Shown here piece by piece: positions 23,368-32,686 of a stretch of DNA of 64,000 bases. The translations under genes and the position numbers were made by a program. The first letter of the stretch is position 1. Every line of letters begins with the position of its first letter. Below the pieces are notes generated by a model. It searched no databases and had not been told where the DNA came from. It saw only the letters and a list, made by a program, of their open reading frames with translations. The DNA is from Sphingomonas alba (GTDB lineage: Bacteria; Pseudomonadota; Alphaproteobacteria; Sphingomonadales; Sphingomonadaceae), in contig NZ_JAMGBD010000001.1 of the NCBI RefSeq assembly GCF_023516555.1, positions 1,116,001-1,180,000 of the forward strand. Reading direction: 5' to 3'.

Positions 23368-24039
23368 ATGTGGCAGCTCTATCAATTTTCACTGTGTCCC
23401 TTTTCCCGCAAGGTCCGGCTGGTCCTGGGCGAGAAAGGCGTCGCCCATGAGCTTGTCCGTGAGTATCCGTGGGAACGTCGCGACGAGTTCATCGACCTCA
23501 ACCCGGCTGGCGAAACGCCGGTATTGGTCGACAGCGAGGCTGGGACGACCCTGATCGGCAGCCAGCCGATCTGCGAATATTTCGACGAAACCAACGCCAA
23601 GATGCCGATGATCCACGGCGATGCGGCGCTGCGTGCGGAGATCCGGCGGCTCACGCAATGGTTCGATGAAAAGCTGTTCCGCGAAGTCGTCGAACCCTTG
23701 ATGCACGAACGGATGCGCAAGCGGCTGGTATCGAACGCCTCACCCGACACGCGTGTGCTGCGTGAGGCGATGCGGATCGGCAACGGCCACCTCGACTACA
23801 TGGACTTTCTGCTGGATCACCGCCGCTGGCTTGCCGGTGCGGGCCTCAGCCTGGCCGATTTCACCGCGGCGGCGCATCTTAGCGTGATCGACTATCTCGG
23901 CGCTCTCGACTGGCGCGGACACAAGCAGACCAAGGACTGGTATGCGGTCATGAAATCACGCCCCGCTTTCCGGCCGCTGCTCGGCGAACGGATGGAGGTC
24001 ATCGTGCCGCCGTCCCATTACGACAAAGTCGACTTTTAA
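23368..24039 (+). CDS. fzlA: GST-fold protein, probably the FtsZ-binding division protein FzlA
   Basis: The 223-residue protein has a thioredoxin-like N-terminal domain (YQFSLCPFSRKVRLVL, NPAGETPVL, SQPICEYFDE) and an all-helical C-terminal domain. Elements recalled from alphaproteobacterial FzlA are the WFDEKL segment, MRKRL, and the terminal PPSHYDKVDF tail. FzlA binds and bundles FtsZ filaments and is needed for constriction in Caulobacter. The family assignment is from memory of conserved features; a general glutathione S-transferase is the alternative. The next gene, mreB, is also a shape-related cytoskeleton gene. Confidence 0.7.
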   Translation: MWQLYQFSLCPFSRKVRLVLGEKGVAHELVREYPWERRDEFIDLNPAGETPVLVDSEAGTTLIGSQPICEYFDETNAKMPMIHGDAALRAEIRRLTQWFDEKLFREVVEPLMHERMRKRLVSNASPDTRVLREAMRIGNGHLDYMDFLLDHRRWLAGAGLSLADFTAAAHLSVIDYLGALDWRGHKQTKDWYAVMKSRPAFRPLLGERMEVIVPPSHYDKVDF

Positions 24040-25846
<1,807 letters not shown>

Positions 25847-25861
25847 AACCGCTCCTCATGG

Positions 25862-26050
25862 TTAGACTCGCAGGAACGCACGCCCCGCGAAATAGAACAC
25901 AAAAGCCAAGGCGGCGAGCACCACGACGCCACCGACGCGCCCGATATCAGTCGTCTGCCGCTGCAAATCACGCCAGGCAACAATGATGAAAGCCGCGGCC
26001 GCAGCAGTGTCCAGAAAGAGGATGATGCGTTCCGCGAGGTCCAGCGTCAT
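25862..26050 (-). CDS. Two-span small membrane protein downstream of pit
   Basis: The 62-residue product has two candidate spans, about 8-24 and 41-58, joined by a short basic loop (WRDLQRQTTDIGR). It starts 13 bases after the pit stop and has the same orientation, so it is probably the third gene of the DUF47-pit operon. No family is recognised. The tight spacing supports it being real despite its size. Confidence 0.55.
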   Translation of the reverse strand: MTLDLAERIILFLDTAAAAAFIIVAWRDLQRQTTDIGRVGGVVVLAALAFVFYFAGRAFLRV

Positions 26051-26063
26051 CGCCGCACCCCGA

Positions 26064-27077
26064 TCAGAATGCCGACGCGATCCAATAGAAGATCGCGGCG
26101 ACTGTCGCCGAAGCGGGAATGGTGATCAGCCAAGCGATCATGACATTGCCGGCGATGCCCCAACGCACCGCCGATGCGCGGCGCGCCACGCCGGCGCCGA
26201 TGACGCAGCCAGTGATGGTGTGCGTGGTCGAGACGGGGATGCCGAGCCAGGACGCGGTAATGAGCATGACCGATCCGCCAAGCGAGGCGCTGAAGCCCTG
26301 GTGCTGCGACAATTTGGTAATCCGCGTGCCCATGGTCTCGATGATCTTCCAGCCGCCGGACAGGGTCCCGAGGCCAATCGCGATGTAGCAACTGATCGCA
26401 ACCCAGTGCGGGACCGCGAACTCGCCGTGCAGATAGCCGGTCGAGTAAAGCAGGACGGTAATGATACCCATCGTCTTCTGGGCGTCGTTCAGGCCGTGGC
26501 CAAGAGAGTAGGTCGCTGCCGATATCAGATGGAGCGACCGGAATGTCCGCTCCGCTCCCCGGGCGCTGGCCCTCCGCCCGAGCCAGCTCGTCACCAGCAT
26601 GATCAGCATCGTGAGCAGCAGGCCCAGGGTGGGCGACAGGACGATGGCGATCAGGGTCTTGTTGAGGCCTGTCCACTGTACGCCGGTCATACCGGCATGG
26701 GCCACGCCCGCGCCGATAATGCCGCCGACCAACGCGTGGCTGGATGACGAGGGAATGCCCTTCAGCCAGGTGACGACGTTCCAGAACATGGCGCCGACAA
26801 GGGCGCCAAACACGACCGCCGGCGTCACCAGGTCCTTGTCGATGAGGCCCTTGCCGATCGTGTCGGCCACCTTGTGCAGTTCTGGCACCGCCAGCGAGAG
26901 GAAGTAGGCCGCGAAATTGAAGAAGGCGGCGAACAGCACGGCCCAGCCGGGCGAGATCAGTCGCGTTCCAACGACCGTCGCGATCGAATTGGCCGCGTCG
27001 TGCAGACCGTTGAGGAAATCGAAGGCGAGCGCCACCATGATCAGTCCGATCAACAGCGGCAGTGCGAGTTCATGCAT
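26064..27077 (-). CDS. pit: Inorganic phosphate transporter of the PiT family
   Basis: PiT carriers import metal-phosphate with protons at low affinity. The 337-residue protein has the duplicated PiT signature: FDFLNGLHDAANSIATVVGTR is seen near the N terminus (residues 19-39), and GHGLNDAQKTMGII in the second half. About ten hydrophobic spans are evident. IPSSSSHALVGG and IPVSTTHTITG are the two hairpin-like repeats. It is preceded by the DUF47 gene 14 bases upstream, a common pairing. Together with pstSCAB it gives the cell both low- and high-affinity phosphate uptake. Confidence 0.93.
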   Translation of the reverse strand: MHELALPLLIGLIMVALAFDFLNGLHDAANSIATVVGTRLISPGWAVLFAAFFNFAAYFLSLAVPELHKVADTIGKGLIDKDLVTPAVVFGALVGAMFWNVVTWLKGIPSSSSHALVGGIIGAGVAHAGMTGVQWTGLNKTLIAIVLSPTLGLLLTMLIMLVTSWLGRRASARGAERTFRSLHLISAATYSLGHGLNDAQKTMGIITVLLYSTGYLHGEFAVPHWVAISCYIAIGLGTLSGGWKIIETMGTRITKLSQHQGFSASLGGSVMLITASWLGIPVSTTHTITGCVIGAGVARRASAVRWGIAGNVMIAWLITIPASATVAAIFYWIASAF

Positions 27078-27091
27078 GGGGTTTCAGACCC

Positions 27092-27739
27092 TCAGGCGTG
27101 ATCGATGACGATGCCGTCGATCTCATTGGCGACATCCTCGAAGGCGTCGGCCACGCGCTCTAGATGCTTGAAGATCTCGCGGGCGACGATGAACCTGATG
27201 GCGCTGGTCTCGCCATATTCCTGGAAGGCCTTTTTGAGGCCGGCGGCGTGGATGTCGTCGGCGACGCCCTCGAGCTGGACGAGGCGTTCGGTCAATTCGT
27301 GGATGCGGGCGCCGTTGCGGGTGATGTCGCGGAGCAAAGGCATGGCCTCGACGGTGATCGCCGCCGATTCCTGCGTGATCGCGGTCATCTTCTTCATCTC
27401 ATCCTGGAGATGCTTGAGCTCGTAGAGGTCGATGGCGCGGGCGGCGGCCTGCATCTCATCGATCGCATCGTCCATGGCCCCGATGAGCGAGGTAATGGCG
27501 CCCCGGTCGAACGGCGTCAGGAAGGTCCTGCGGACGCTGCGCAGCACCTCGCGGATGATGTCGTCAGCTTCATGCTCGCGCTGCTCGACAATGCTCAATT
27601 GCTCTTTGGTCGAGGAATCATCATCGGCAAGCCGGTTAAGCGCCTCCGCGGCCGCCAAAATGGTCGCCGCATGAGCCTCGAACATGCCGAAAAAGTCGCC
27701 CGTTTGCGGGAGCAGGCGCTGAAACCAACCGAACATCAA
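27092..27739 (-). CDS. DUF47 (PhoU-like) partner of the Pit transporter
   Basis: The 215-residue all-helical protein belongs to the DUF47/YkaA group, distantly related to PhoU. Acidic-basic helices such as EQREHEADDIIREVLRSV resemble PhoU metal-binding repeats, with the FDRGAITSLIGAMDDAIDEM segment (in two pieces here) typical of DUF47. Genes of this family nearly always precede pit, and the product is thought to modulate Pit activity. It is the first gene of the operon. Confidence 0.88.
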   Translation of the reverse strand: MMFGWFQRLLPQTGDFFGMFEAHAATILAAAEALNRLADDDSSTKEQLSIVEQREHEADDIIREVLRSVRRTFLTPFDRGAITSLIGAMDDAIDEMQAAARAIDLYELKHLQDEMKKMTAITQESAAITVEAMPLLRDITRNGARIHELTERLVQLEGVADDIHAAGLKKAFQEYGETSAIRFIVAREIFKHLERVADAFEDVANEIDGIVIDHA

Positions 27740-27824
27740 TGAATCCCCTGCGTCGGGGTTCGGGCGTTAGTTTAGGCGTCCGGCATTAGCAATATGACGC
27801 TTTGGTTACAGCGCTCGGGGCGTA

Positions 27825-27853
27825 ACGGGCGGCGCCAGTCCAACGCCGCCCGT
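27825..27853 (-). terminator. GC-rich hairpin after the epoxide hydrolase gene
   Basis: ACGGGCGGCG at 27825-27834 and CGCCGCCCGT at 27844-27853 form a perfect 10-bp stem with a 9-base loop. It begins 10 bases beyond the minus-strand stop at 27863. No T run follows on either strand, so it may be a weak or Rho-assisted terminator, or an mRNA 3'-end stabiliser. Confidence 0.5.
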
Positions 27854-27862
27854 ATCGAAGCG

Positions 27863-29149
27863 CTAGTTCCGAAGCTGCCGGAACCCTTGCCGCATGTCGT
27901 CGACCAGGGCTTCAGGCTGTTCCCAGGCAGCGAAATGCGCACCCTCCGGATGCTGCCGATAGTAGATCAGGTTCGAGTAAGCCTTCTCCGCCCACTTCCT
28001 TGGGATCGGGCAGATCTCCTCCGGGAAGGCGCTGACGACGGTCGGTACCTTGACGCCCTTCGGAGCGAAGAAGACCAGCTTGTTCTCCCAATAGAGCCGG
28101 GCCGAGGACACGCCCGTCCGCGTGAGCCAGTAGAGCGTGATATTGTCGACAATGTCTTCGCGCGTCAGGCCGAGTTGCTCGCTGTCGAATACCCGTGTGA
28201 TCTGCCGATACGTCCAGATGTCATGATCGATGATCCAGGCGGCGAGGCCAACCGGGGAGTCCTCGATGCCATATAGCGTCTGCGGCCGGTTCCCCATCTC
28301 GTTCGCATAGCCAAGGCCATGTTTATAGAAGAAGGAGACATGGTCGAACGACCGGCGCTCCTCTTCGTCGAGGCCGTCGGGCGGCGGCGCACCGGCAAAT
28401 GCGGCGGCATCCACTTCAGGCGGAATGGCGCCGGCCATGTTGGTGTGGATGCCCAGCAGCCCAGCCGGCGCCTGGACGCCCAACTGGTCAGTGATGATGG
28501 CGCCCCAGTCGCCGCCTTGCGCGACATAGCTTGCATAGCCGAGGCGGCTCATCAGCTTATCCCAGACTCGCGCGATTTTTTCCGGCGTCCACCCAACTTC
28601 CGCCGGCTTCCCGGAGAAGCCGTAACCGGGCATCGACGGGATGACGACGTCGAACGCGTCCGCCTCCGAACCGCCATGCGCGGTTGGGTCGACAAGGCGA
28701 TCGATGATCTTCAGTTGCTCGATGACCGAGCCGGGCCAGCCGTGGGTGACAATGACCGGGAGCGCGCCCTCGTGTTTTGACTTCACATGAATGAAGTGGA
28801 TGTCGCCGCCGTCGATATTGGTGATGAAGTTAGGGTAGGAGTTGATTCTGGCCTCGATCTTTCGCCAGTCGTGCTCGTTCAACCAGAAGTCGGCGAGTTT
28901 CTGGATCGTCGCCAGTCGCACACCTTGTGTGTCGTCATCGACGAGTTCGCGGTCGGGCCATCGTGTTGCGGCGATCCGGCGTTTCAGGTCCGCGAGTTGC
29001 TCGTCCGATGCGCGAAAGCTGAAGGGCCTGATCGACTCATCGACGGCGCCAATGATGAATGTTTCAGTGGCGCCTGAATCGGAAACAGGCGGAGCCGCGG
29101 CCGGCGCTTTGGAAATGGTTTCAAGCTCGGGTGTTTTGGTGTCGGCCAT
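27863..29149 (-). CDS. Epoxide hydrolase-like alpha/beta hydrolase
   Basis: The 428-residue protein carries the N-terminal EHN domain typical of microsomal-type epoxide hydrolases, followed by an alpha/beta hydrolase fold. The oxyanion HGWPGSVIE, the nucleophile Asp in GGDWGAIITDQ and the catalytic His in PEGAHFAAWEQP are present. The ATG at 29149 (MADTKTPELE) has a GGAG six bases upstream; the longer frame to 29275 has no family similarity. The first 50 residues before EHN are proline- and alanine-rich without a clear signal peptide. The natural substrate is unknown. Confidence 0.86.
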   Translation of the reverse strand: MADTKTPELETISKAPAAAPPVSDSGATETFIIGAVDESIRPFSFRASDEQLADLKRRIAATRWPDRELVDDDTQGVRLATIQKLADFWLNEHDWRKIEARINSYPNFITNIDGGDIHFIHVKSKHEGALPVIVTHGWPGSVIEQLKIIDRLVDPTAHGGSEADAFDVVIPSMPGYGFSGKPAEVGWTPEKIARVWDKLMSRLGYASYVAQGGDWGAIITDQLGVQAPAGLLGIHTNMAGAIPPEVDAAAFAGAPPPDGLDEEERRSFDHVSFFYKHGLGYANEMGNRPQTLYGIEDSPVGLAAWIIDHDIWTYRQITRVFDSEQLGLTREDIVDNITLYWLTRTGVSSARLYWENKLVFFAPKGVKVPTVVSAFPEEICPIPRKWAEKAYSNLIYYRQHPEGAHFAAWEQPEALVDDMRQGFRQLRN

Positions 29150-29277
29150 GGAGGTCTCCAGCGTTCGAGGTGCACGCGGACACGGCCGAAGATAATGCTG
29201 GTGCGCAACCTGACAGGCGGCCCGCGAGCGCCCTGCGCTCCCGGAAACGAGTCGGTCAATCGGCCGACTCGGCAAAT

Positions 29278-30003
29278 TTATGCGTGGCGGGCGGCGATCA
29301 GATAATTGAGGCTGAGGTCGTCGCTGAGATGCAGTCCTCGCGTCGCTGAGAAGGCAATGCCTTCGCAGTCGATGACCGACAGTCCGGCCACCGCCATCAT
29401 TGGCTTCATTTCATCGGGCGTGATGAACTTGCTGTGATCGTGCGTCCCCTTGGGAATCTGGCCAATCCCCTCGGCGATGGTGATCATCAGCAGGCGCGAT
29501 TTCGCCGTACGATTGGGGGTCGAGAGGACCAGCAACCCACCCGGAGCGAGCCGGGCAACGAGCGAATTGAGGAACGCCTGCGGTTCGGCGACATGTTCGA
29601 TCACTTCCATCGAGGTGACGAGGTCGAACTGGCCGTCGAGCGCTTCGACTGCCGAGTGGCGATAGTCGATCTCCAGACCCTGCCCTTCGGCATGCGACTT
29701 GGCAGCCTCGATCAGCGGAGCGGCCGCGTCGATCGCCGTGACGTTCGCGCCCAGCCGGGAGAGCGGCTCTGCCAGCAGGCCGGCGCCGCAACCAACATCG
29801 AGCGCGGTCTTGCCTTCCAGAGGACGCAGGCTGTGTTCGTCCGCCTGCCAATGCTGGTCGACCATGTCGCGGACATAGGCGAGACGGACCGGATTGAGCT
29901 TGTGCAGCATCCGTTCCGAGCCGTCCGGATCCCACCAATCGGCGGCCTGCGCACCGAACTGAGCAATCTCTTCCGGAACGACGCTGCTTCTTGTGTCCGC
30001 CAT
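29278..30003 (-). CDS. ubiG: Ubiquinone biosynthesis O-methyltransferase UbiG
   Basis: UbiG performs both O-methylation steps of ubiquinone synthesis with S-adenosylmethionine. The 241-residue protein has the UbiG N-terminal block FGAQAADWWDPDG and LHKLNPVRLAYV. Motif I is ALDVGCGAGLLAEPL, then TAIDAA, and TSMEVIEHV with STPNRT, all characteristic. It diverges from lysC with a gap of 54 bases. A demethoxyubiquinone hydroxylase for the same pathway is at 45989. Confidence 0.94.
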   Translation of the reverse strand: MADTRSSVVPEEIAQFGAQAADWWDPDGSERMLHKLNPVRLAYVRDMVDQHWQADEHSLRPLEGKTALDVGCGAGLLAEPLSRLGANVTAIDAAAPLIEAAKSHAEGQGLEIDYRHSAVEALDGQFDLVTSMEVIEHVAEPQAFLNSLVARLAPGGLLVLSTPNRTAKSRLLMITIAEGIGQIPKGTHDHSKFITPDEMKPMMAVAGLSVIDCEGIAFSATRGLHLSDDLSLNYLIAARHA

Positions 30004-30057
30004 GCGCGCCCCCTAACAGTGCGCCGCTTTTCAACCAAGGATGAAGCTCACTCTCAC

Positions 30058-31311
30058 ATGGCCCGCATCGTCATGAAATTCGGCGGCACGTCGATGGCGG
30101 GCATCGAGCGCATCCGCAATGTCGCCGGCCGCGTGAAGCGGGAGGCCGAAGCCGGAAACCAGGTCGCGGTGGTGGTCTCGGCCATGGCCGGTGAGACCGA
30201 CCGGCTAGTACAGCTCTGCCGCGAGGCGGCGCCGCTCTATGACCCGCGCGAATATGACGTGGTTGTCGCCAGCGGCGAGCAGGTCACCGCGGGCCTTTTG
30301 GCGATGACGCTGCAGGGCATGGGCCTCAACGCCCGCTCGTACATGGGCTGGCAGTTGCCGATCCGGGCTTCGGGTCACGCCGCCGCGCTGATCGAAGGCA
30401 TCGATGTCGCCGTACTGGAACGCGTGTTCGACGATGATGGCATAGCTGTCATCCCCGGCTTCCAGGGCGTCACCAGCGATGGCGCGGTCGCGACACTGGG
30501 CCGCGGAGGATCGGACACGTCTGCAGTGGCACTGGCGGCGGCGATGAAGGCTGACCGCTGCGACATCTATACCGACGTCGACGGCGTCTACACGACCGAC
30601 CCGAGGATCGTCCCCAAGGCGAAGAAGCTCGACTTCGTCACCTATGAGGAAATGCTGGAGCTGGCTTCGGTCGGCGCCAAGGTGCTGCAGACACGCTCGG
30701 TTGGGCTCGCCATGCGCACGAAAATGCCGGTGCAGGTGCTCTCCTCTTTCGAAGACCGGCCCGGAACATTGATCGCCGACGAGGCGGCCATTGAAGGACA
30801 GATTATGGAACGCAACGTCATCACGGGCATCGCCCACGACCGCAATGAGGCGCTGATCACTCTGGTCGACCTACCCGACACGCCGGGCACGGTCGCGGCA
30901 ATCTTCGGACCGCTGGCCAAGGCCAACATCAACGTCGACATGATCGTCCAGTCGGTGCGCCAGGCGGGCGAGGCTAGCGACCTGACCTTCACCGTTCCAA
31001 ATGCCTCGCTGGCTCAGGCGGTGGCGGAGCTGGAAAAGGCCAAGGGGAAGATCGGCTTCAAAGAGATCATCACCAACATGGAGATCGCCAAGGTCAGCGC
31101 CGTCGGCGTCGGCATGCGCTCCAACGCAGGCATCGCCGCGCAGATGTTCGAGGCGCTCGCCGAGCGCCGCATCAACATCCTCGCAATCACGACGTCGGAA
31201 ATCAAAGTGAGCGTCCTTATCCCCGAAGAATATACCGAGCTGGCGGTGAGAGTGCTGCACAGCGCCTTCGGCCTGGACGCCGAGGCCGACAGCGCGGGAG
31301 CGGCGGCATGA
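30058..31311 (+). CDS. lysC: Aspartate kinase
   Basis: Aspartate kinase catalyses the first step towards lysine, threonine, methionine and diaminopimelate. The 417-residue protein begins with the kinase motif KFGGTSMAG. It has [13 protein letters not shown] and [12 protein letters not shown] in the catalytic half and two ACT domains in the C-terminal 150 residues ([13 protein letters not shown] and [17 protein letters not shown] [14 protein letters not shown]), which bind lysine or threonine for feedback control. The ATG at 30058 is chosen because it starts the conserved domain; the frame stays open far upstream across ubiG but is not homologous there. The stop overlaps the next start by 4 bases. 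Confidence 0.95.
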   Translation: MARIVMKFGGTSMAGIERIRNVAGRVKREAEAGNQVAVVVSAMAGETDRLVQLCREAAPLYDPREYDVVVASGEQVTAGLLAMTLQGMGLNARSYMGWQLPIRASGHAAALIEGIDVAVLERVFDDDGIAVIPGFQGVTSDGAVATLGRGGSDTSAVALAAAMKADRCDIYTDVDGVYTTDPRIVPKAKKLDFVTYEEMLELASVGAKVLQTRSVGLAMRTKMPVQVLSSFEDRPGTLIADEAAIEGQIMERNVITGIAHDRNEALITLVDLPDTPGTVAAIFGPLAKANINVDMIVQSVRQAGEASDLTFTVPNASLAQAVAELEKAKGKIGFKEIITNMEIAKVSAVGVGMRSNAGIAAQMFEALAERRINILAITTSEIKVSVLIPEEYTELAVRVLHSAFGLDAEADSAGAAA

Positions 31312-32366
31312 GCGGCGAAGGGATGATCGCCGAGCCTCGCTCGGTCCATGGCAGCGAGGGCCATGCCAAGCTTAAGGAACTGATGCATCGCGGCACCGCA
31401 TTCCTCGGCTGCGAATATGCTATTCTCGGCGGCGCGATGAGCTGGGTATCCGAGCGCAACCTCGTCTCCGCCATCTCCAATGCCGGCGGCTTCGGGGTGA
31501 TTGCCTGCGGTGCGATGAACCCCGAACTGCTCGATACCGAAATCGCCGAGACAAAGAAGCGGACCGAGAGGCCGTTCGGCGTCAACCTCATCACCATGCA
31601 TCCGCAGCTAAGCGAACTTATCGATACTTGCGCGAAGCATGGGGTCAGCCACGTCGTGCTTGCCGGCGGCCTGCCGCCGGGCGGCGCCATTGAGCGCATC
31701 AAGGCGAGCGGCGCCAAGCTCATCTGCTTTTCGCCGGCCTTGGCCTTGGCGAAGAAGCTGATGCGGTCGGGCGCAGACGCACTCGTCATCGAAGGCATGG
31801 AGGCAGGCGGCCATATCGGCCCGGTTTCGACGTCGGTGCTGTGCCAGGAAATCCTGCCCCACGTCGCGAAGGACATTCCGGTTTTCGTCGCCGGGGGAAT
31901 CGGCCGCGGCGAGGCGATCGCGGCTTATCTCGAAATGGGCGCGGTCGGCGTGCAACTCGGCACGCGCTTCGTCTGCGCGCACGAGAGCATTGCGCATGCC
32001 AACTTCAAGAAAGCCTTCATCCGCGCCTCGGCGCGCGAGGCCATTCCCTCGGTCCAAATCGACCCGCGGCTGCCGGTCATCCCGGTGCGGGCGCTCAAGA
32101 ACCGCGAAATGGAGAATTTCGCCGCGAAGCAGCGCGAGGTTGCCCAACAGCTAGACGACGGCGCGATCGAAATGGCCGAGGCCCAGCTGCAGATCGAGCA
32201 TTATTGGGCCGGCGCGCTCCGCCGCGCAGTCATCGACGGCGACGTCGAAAGCGGCAGCGTCATGGCCGGTCAGTCCGTAGGTATGGTGAACCGCGAGGAG
32301 CCAGTCACCGATATCATTCAGGAGCTGGTCGACGAGGCAGCGGCGGCGCTCGAGAGCCGAGGCTGA
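31308..32366 (+). CDS. Nitronate monooxygenase-like FMN enzyme
   Basis: The 352-residue TIM-barrel flavoprotein resembles 2-nitropropane dioxygenase/nitronate monooxygenase and related FabK-type enzymes. Visible FMN-site elements are ISNAGGFGVIACG, VIEGMEAGGHIG with the catalytic-position His, PVFVAGGIGRGEAIAAYLEMGAVG (in two halves) and QLGTRF. It overlaps lysC by ATGA and is probably translated with it, an unusual pairing that does not reveal a substrate. Confidence 0.86.
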   Translation: MSGEGMIAEPRSVHGSEGHAKLKELMHRGTAFLGCEYAILGGAMSWVSERNLVSAISNAGGFGVIACGAMNPELLDTEIAETKKRTERPFGVNLITMHPQLSELIDTCAKHGVSHVVLAGGLPPGGAIERIKASGAKLICFSPALALAKKLMRSGADALVIEGMEAGGHIGPVSTSVLCQEILPHVAKDIPVFVAGGIGRGEAIAAYLEMGAVGVQLGTRFVCAHESIAHANFKKAFIRASAREAIPSVQIDPRLPVIPVRALKNREMENFAAKQREVAQQLDDGAIEMAEAQLQIEHYWAGALRRAVIDGDVESGSVMAGQSVGMVNREEPVTDIIQELVDEAAAALESRG

Positions 32367-32462
32367 AAGTTCCAGTCCTTACGAGCGCGAAATCGTTGAA
32401 ACGGATCGCGAAATTGTGCGTTCCGGCGGGAAATGGGGAAATCGGCAACATTTGTTAAAACC

Positions 32463-32639
32463 ATGACCGCACCAACAAACGACCCAGAATTTAACGACCT
32501 CGACGATGCCCGCAGCGACCTTCGGGAAGGGCTCGCAAACAGCCGGGCGATTGTCCGCCAATCGCGCCTTCTGATCGAATTGTCGGAAAGCGACAGCGCG
32601 CTGCCTGCGAACGACGATTTGGGCCCGATCGCCAACTAG
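32463..32639 (+). CDS. Possible small hydrophilic protein, unknown
   Basis: An open frame from ATG 32463 to TAG 32639 gives 58 acidic, helix-prone residues (FNDLDDARSDLREGLANSRAIVRQSRLLIEL in overlapping segments). An earlier ATG at 32433 would add ten residues. Ribosome binding sites are weak for both. The composition is protein-like rather than shadow-like, and the surrounding 320 bases hold no other gene, so it is listed with moderate doubt. Confidence 0.45.
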   Translation: MTAPTNDPEFNDLDDARSDLREGLANSRAIVRQSRLLIELSESDSALPANDDLGPIAN

Positions 32640-32686
32640 ACTTTGACATCTTGGATAAGCGCGACGCTTTCTGATAGCGCTGCGCC

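Noticed and set aside
27825-27853. The GC-rich palindrome as a protein-binding operator for the downstream operon
   Set aside because: It lies between two gene ends rather than at a promoter (3' of the epoxide hydrolase gene and 5' of DUF47 on the other side by about 85 bases upstream on the opposite flank), so an RNA 3'-end hairpin is the simpler reading.
29434-30057. N-terminal extension of aspartate kinase across ubiG
   Set aside because: The conserved kinase starts at 30058; the upstream part is antisense to ubiG.
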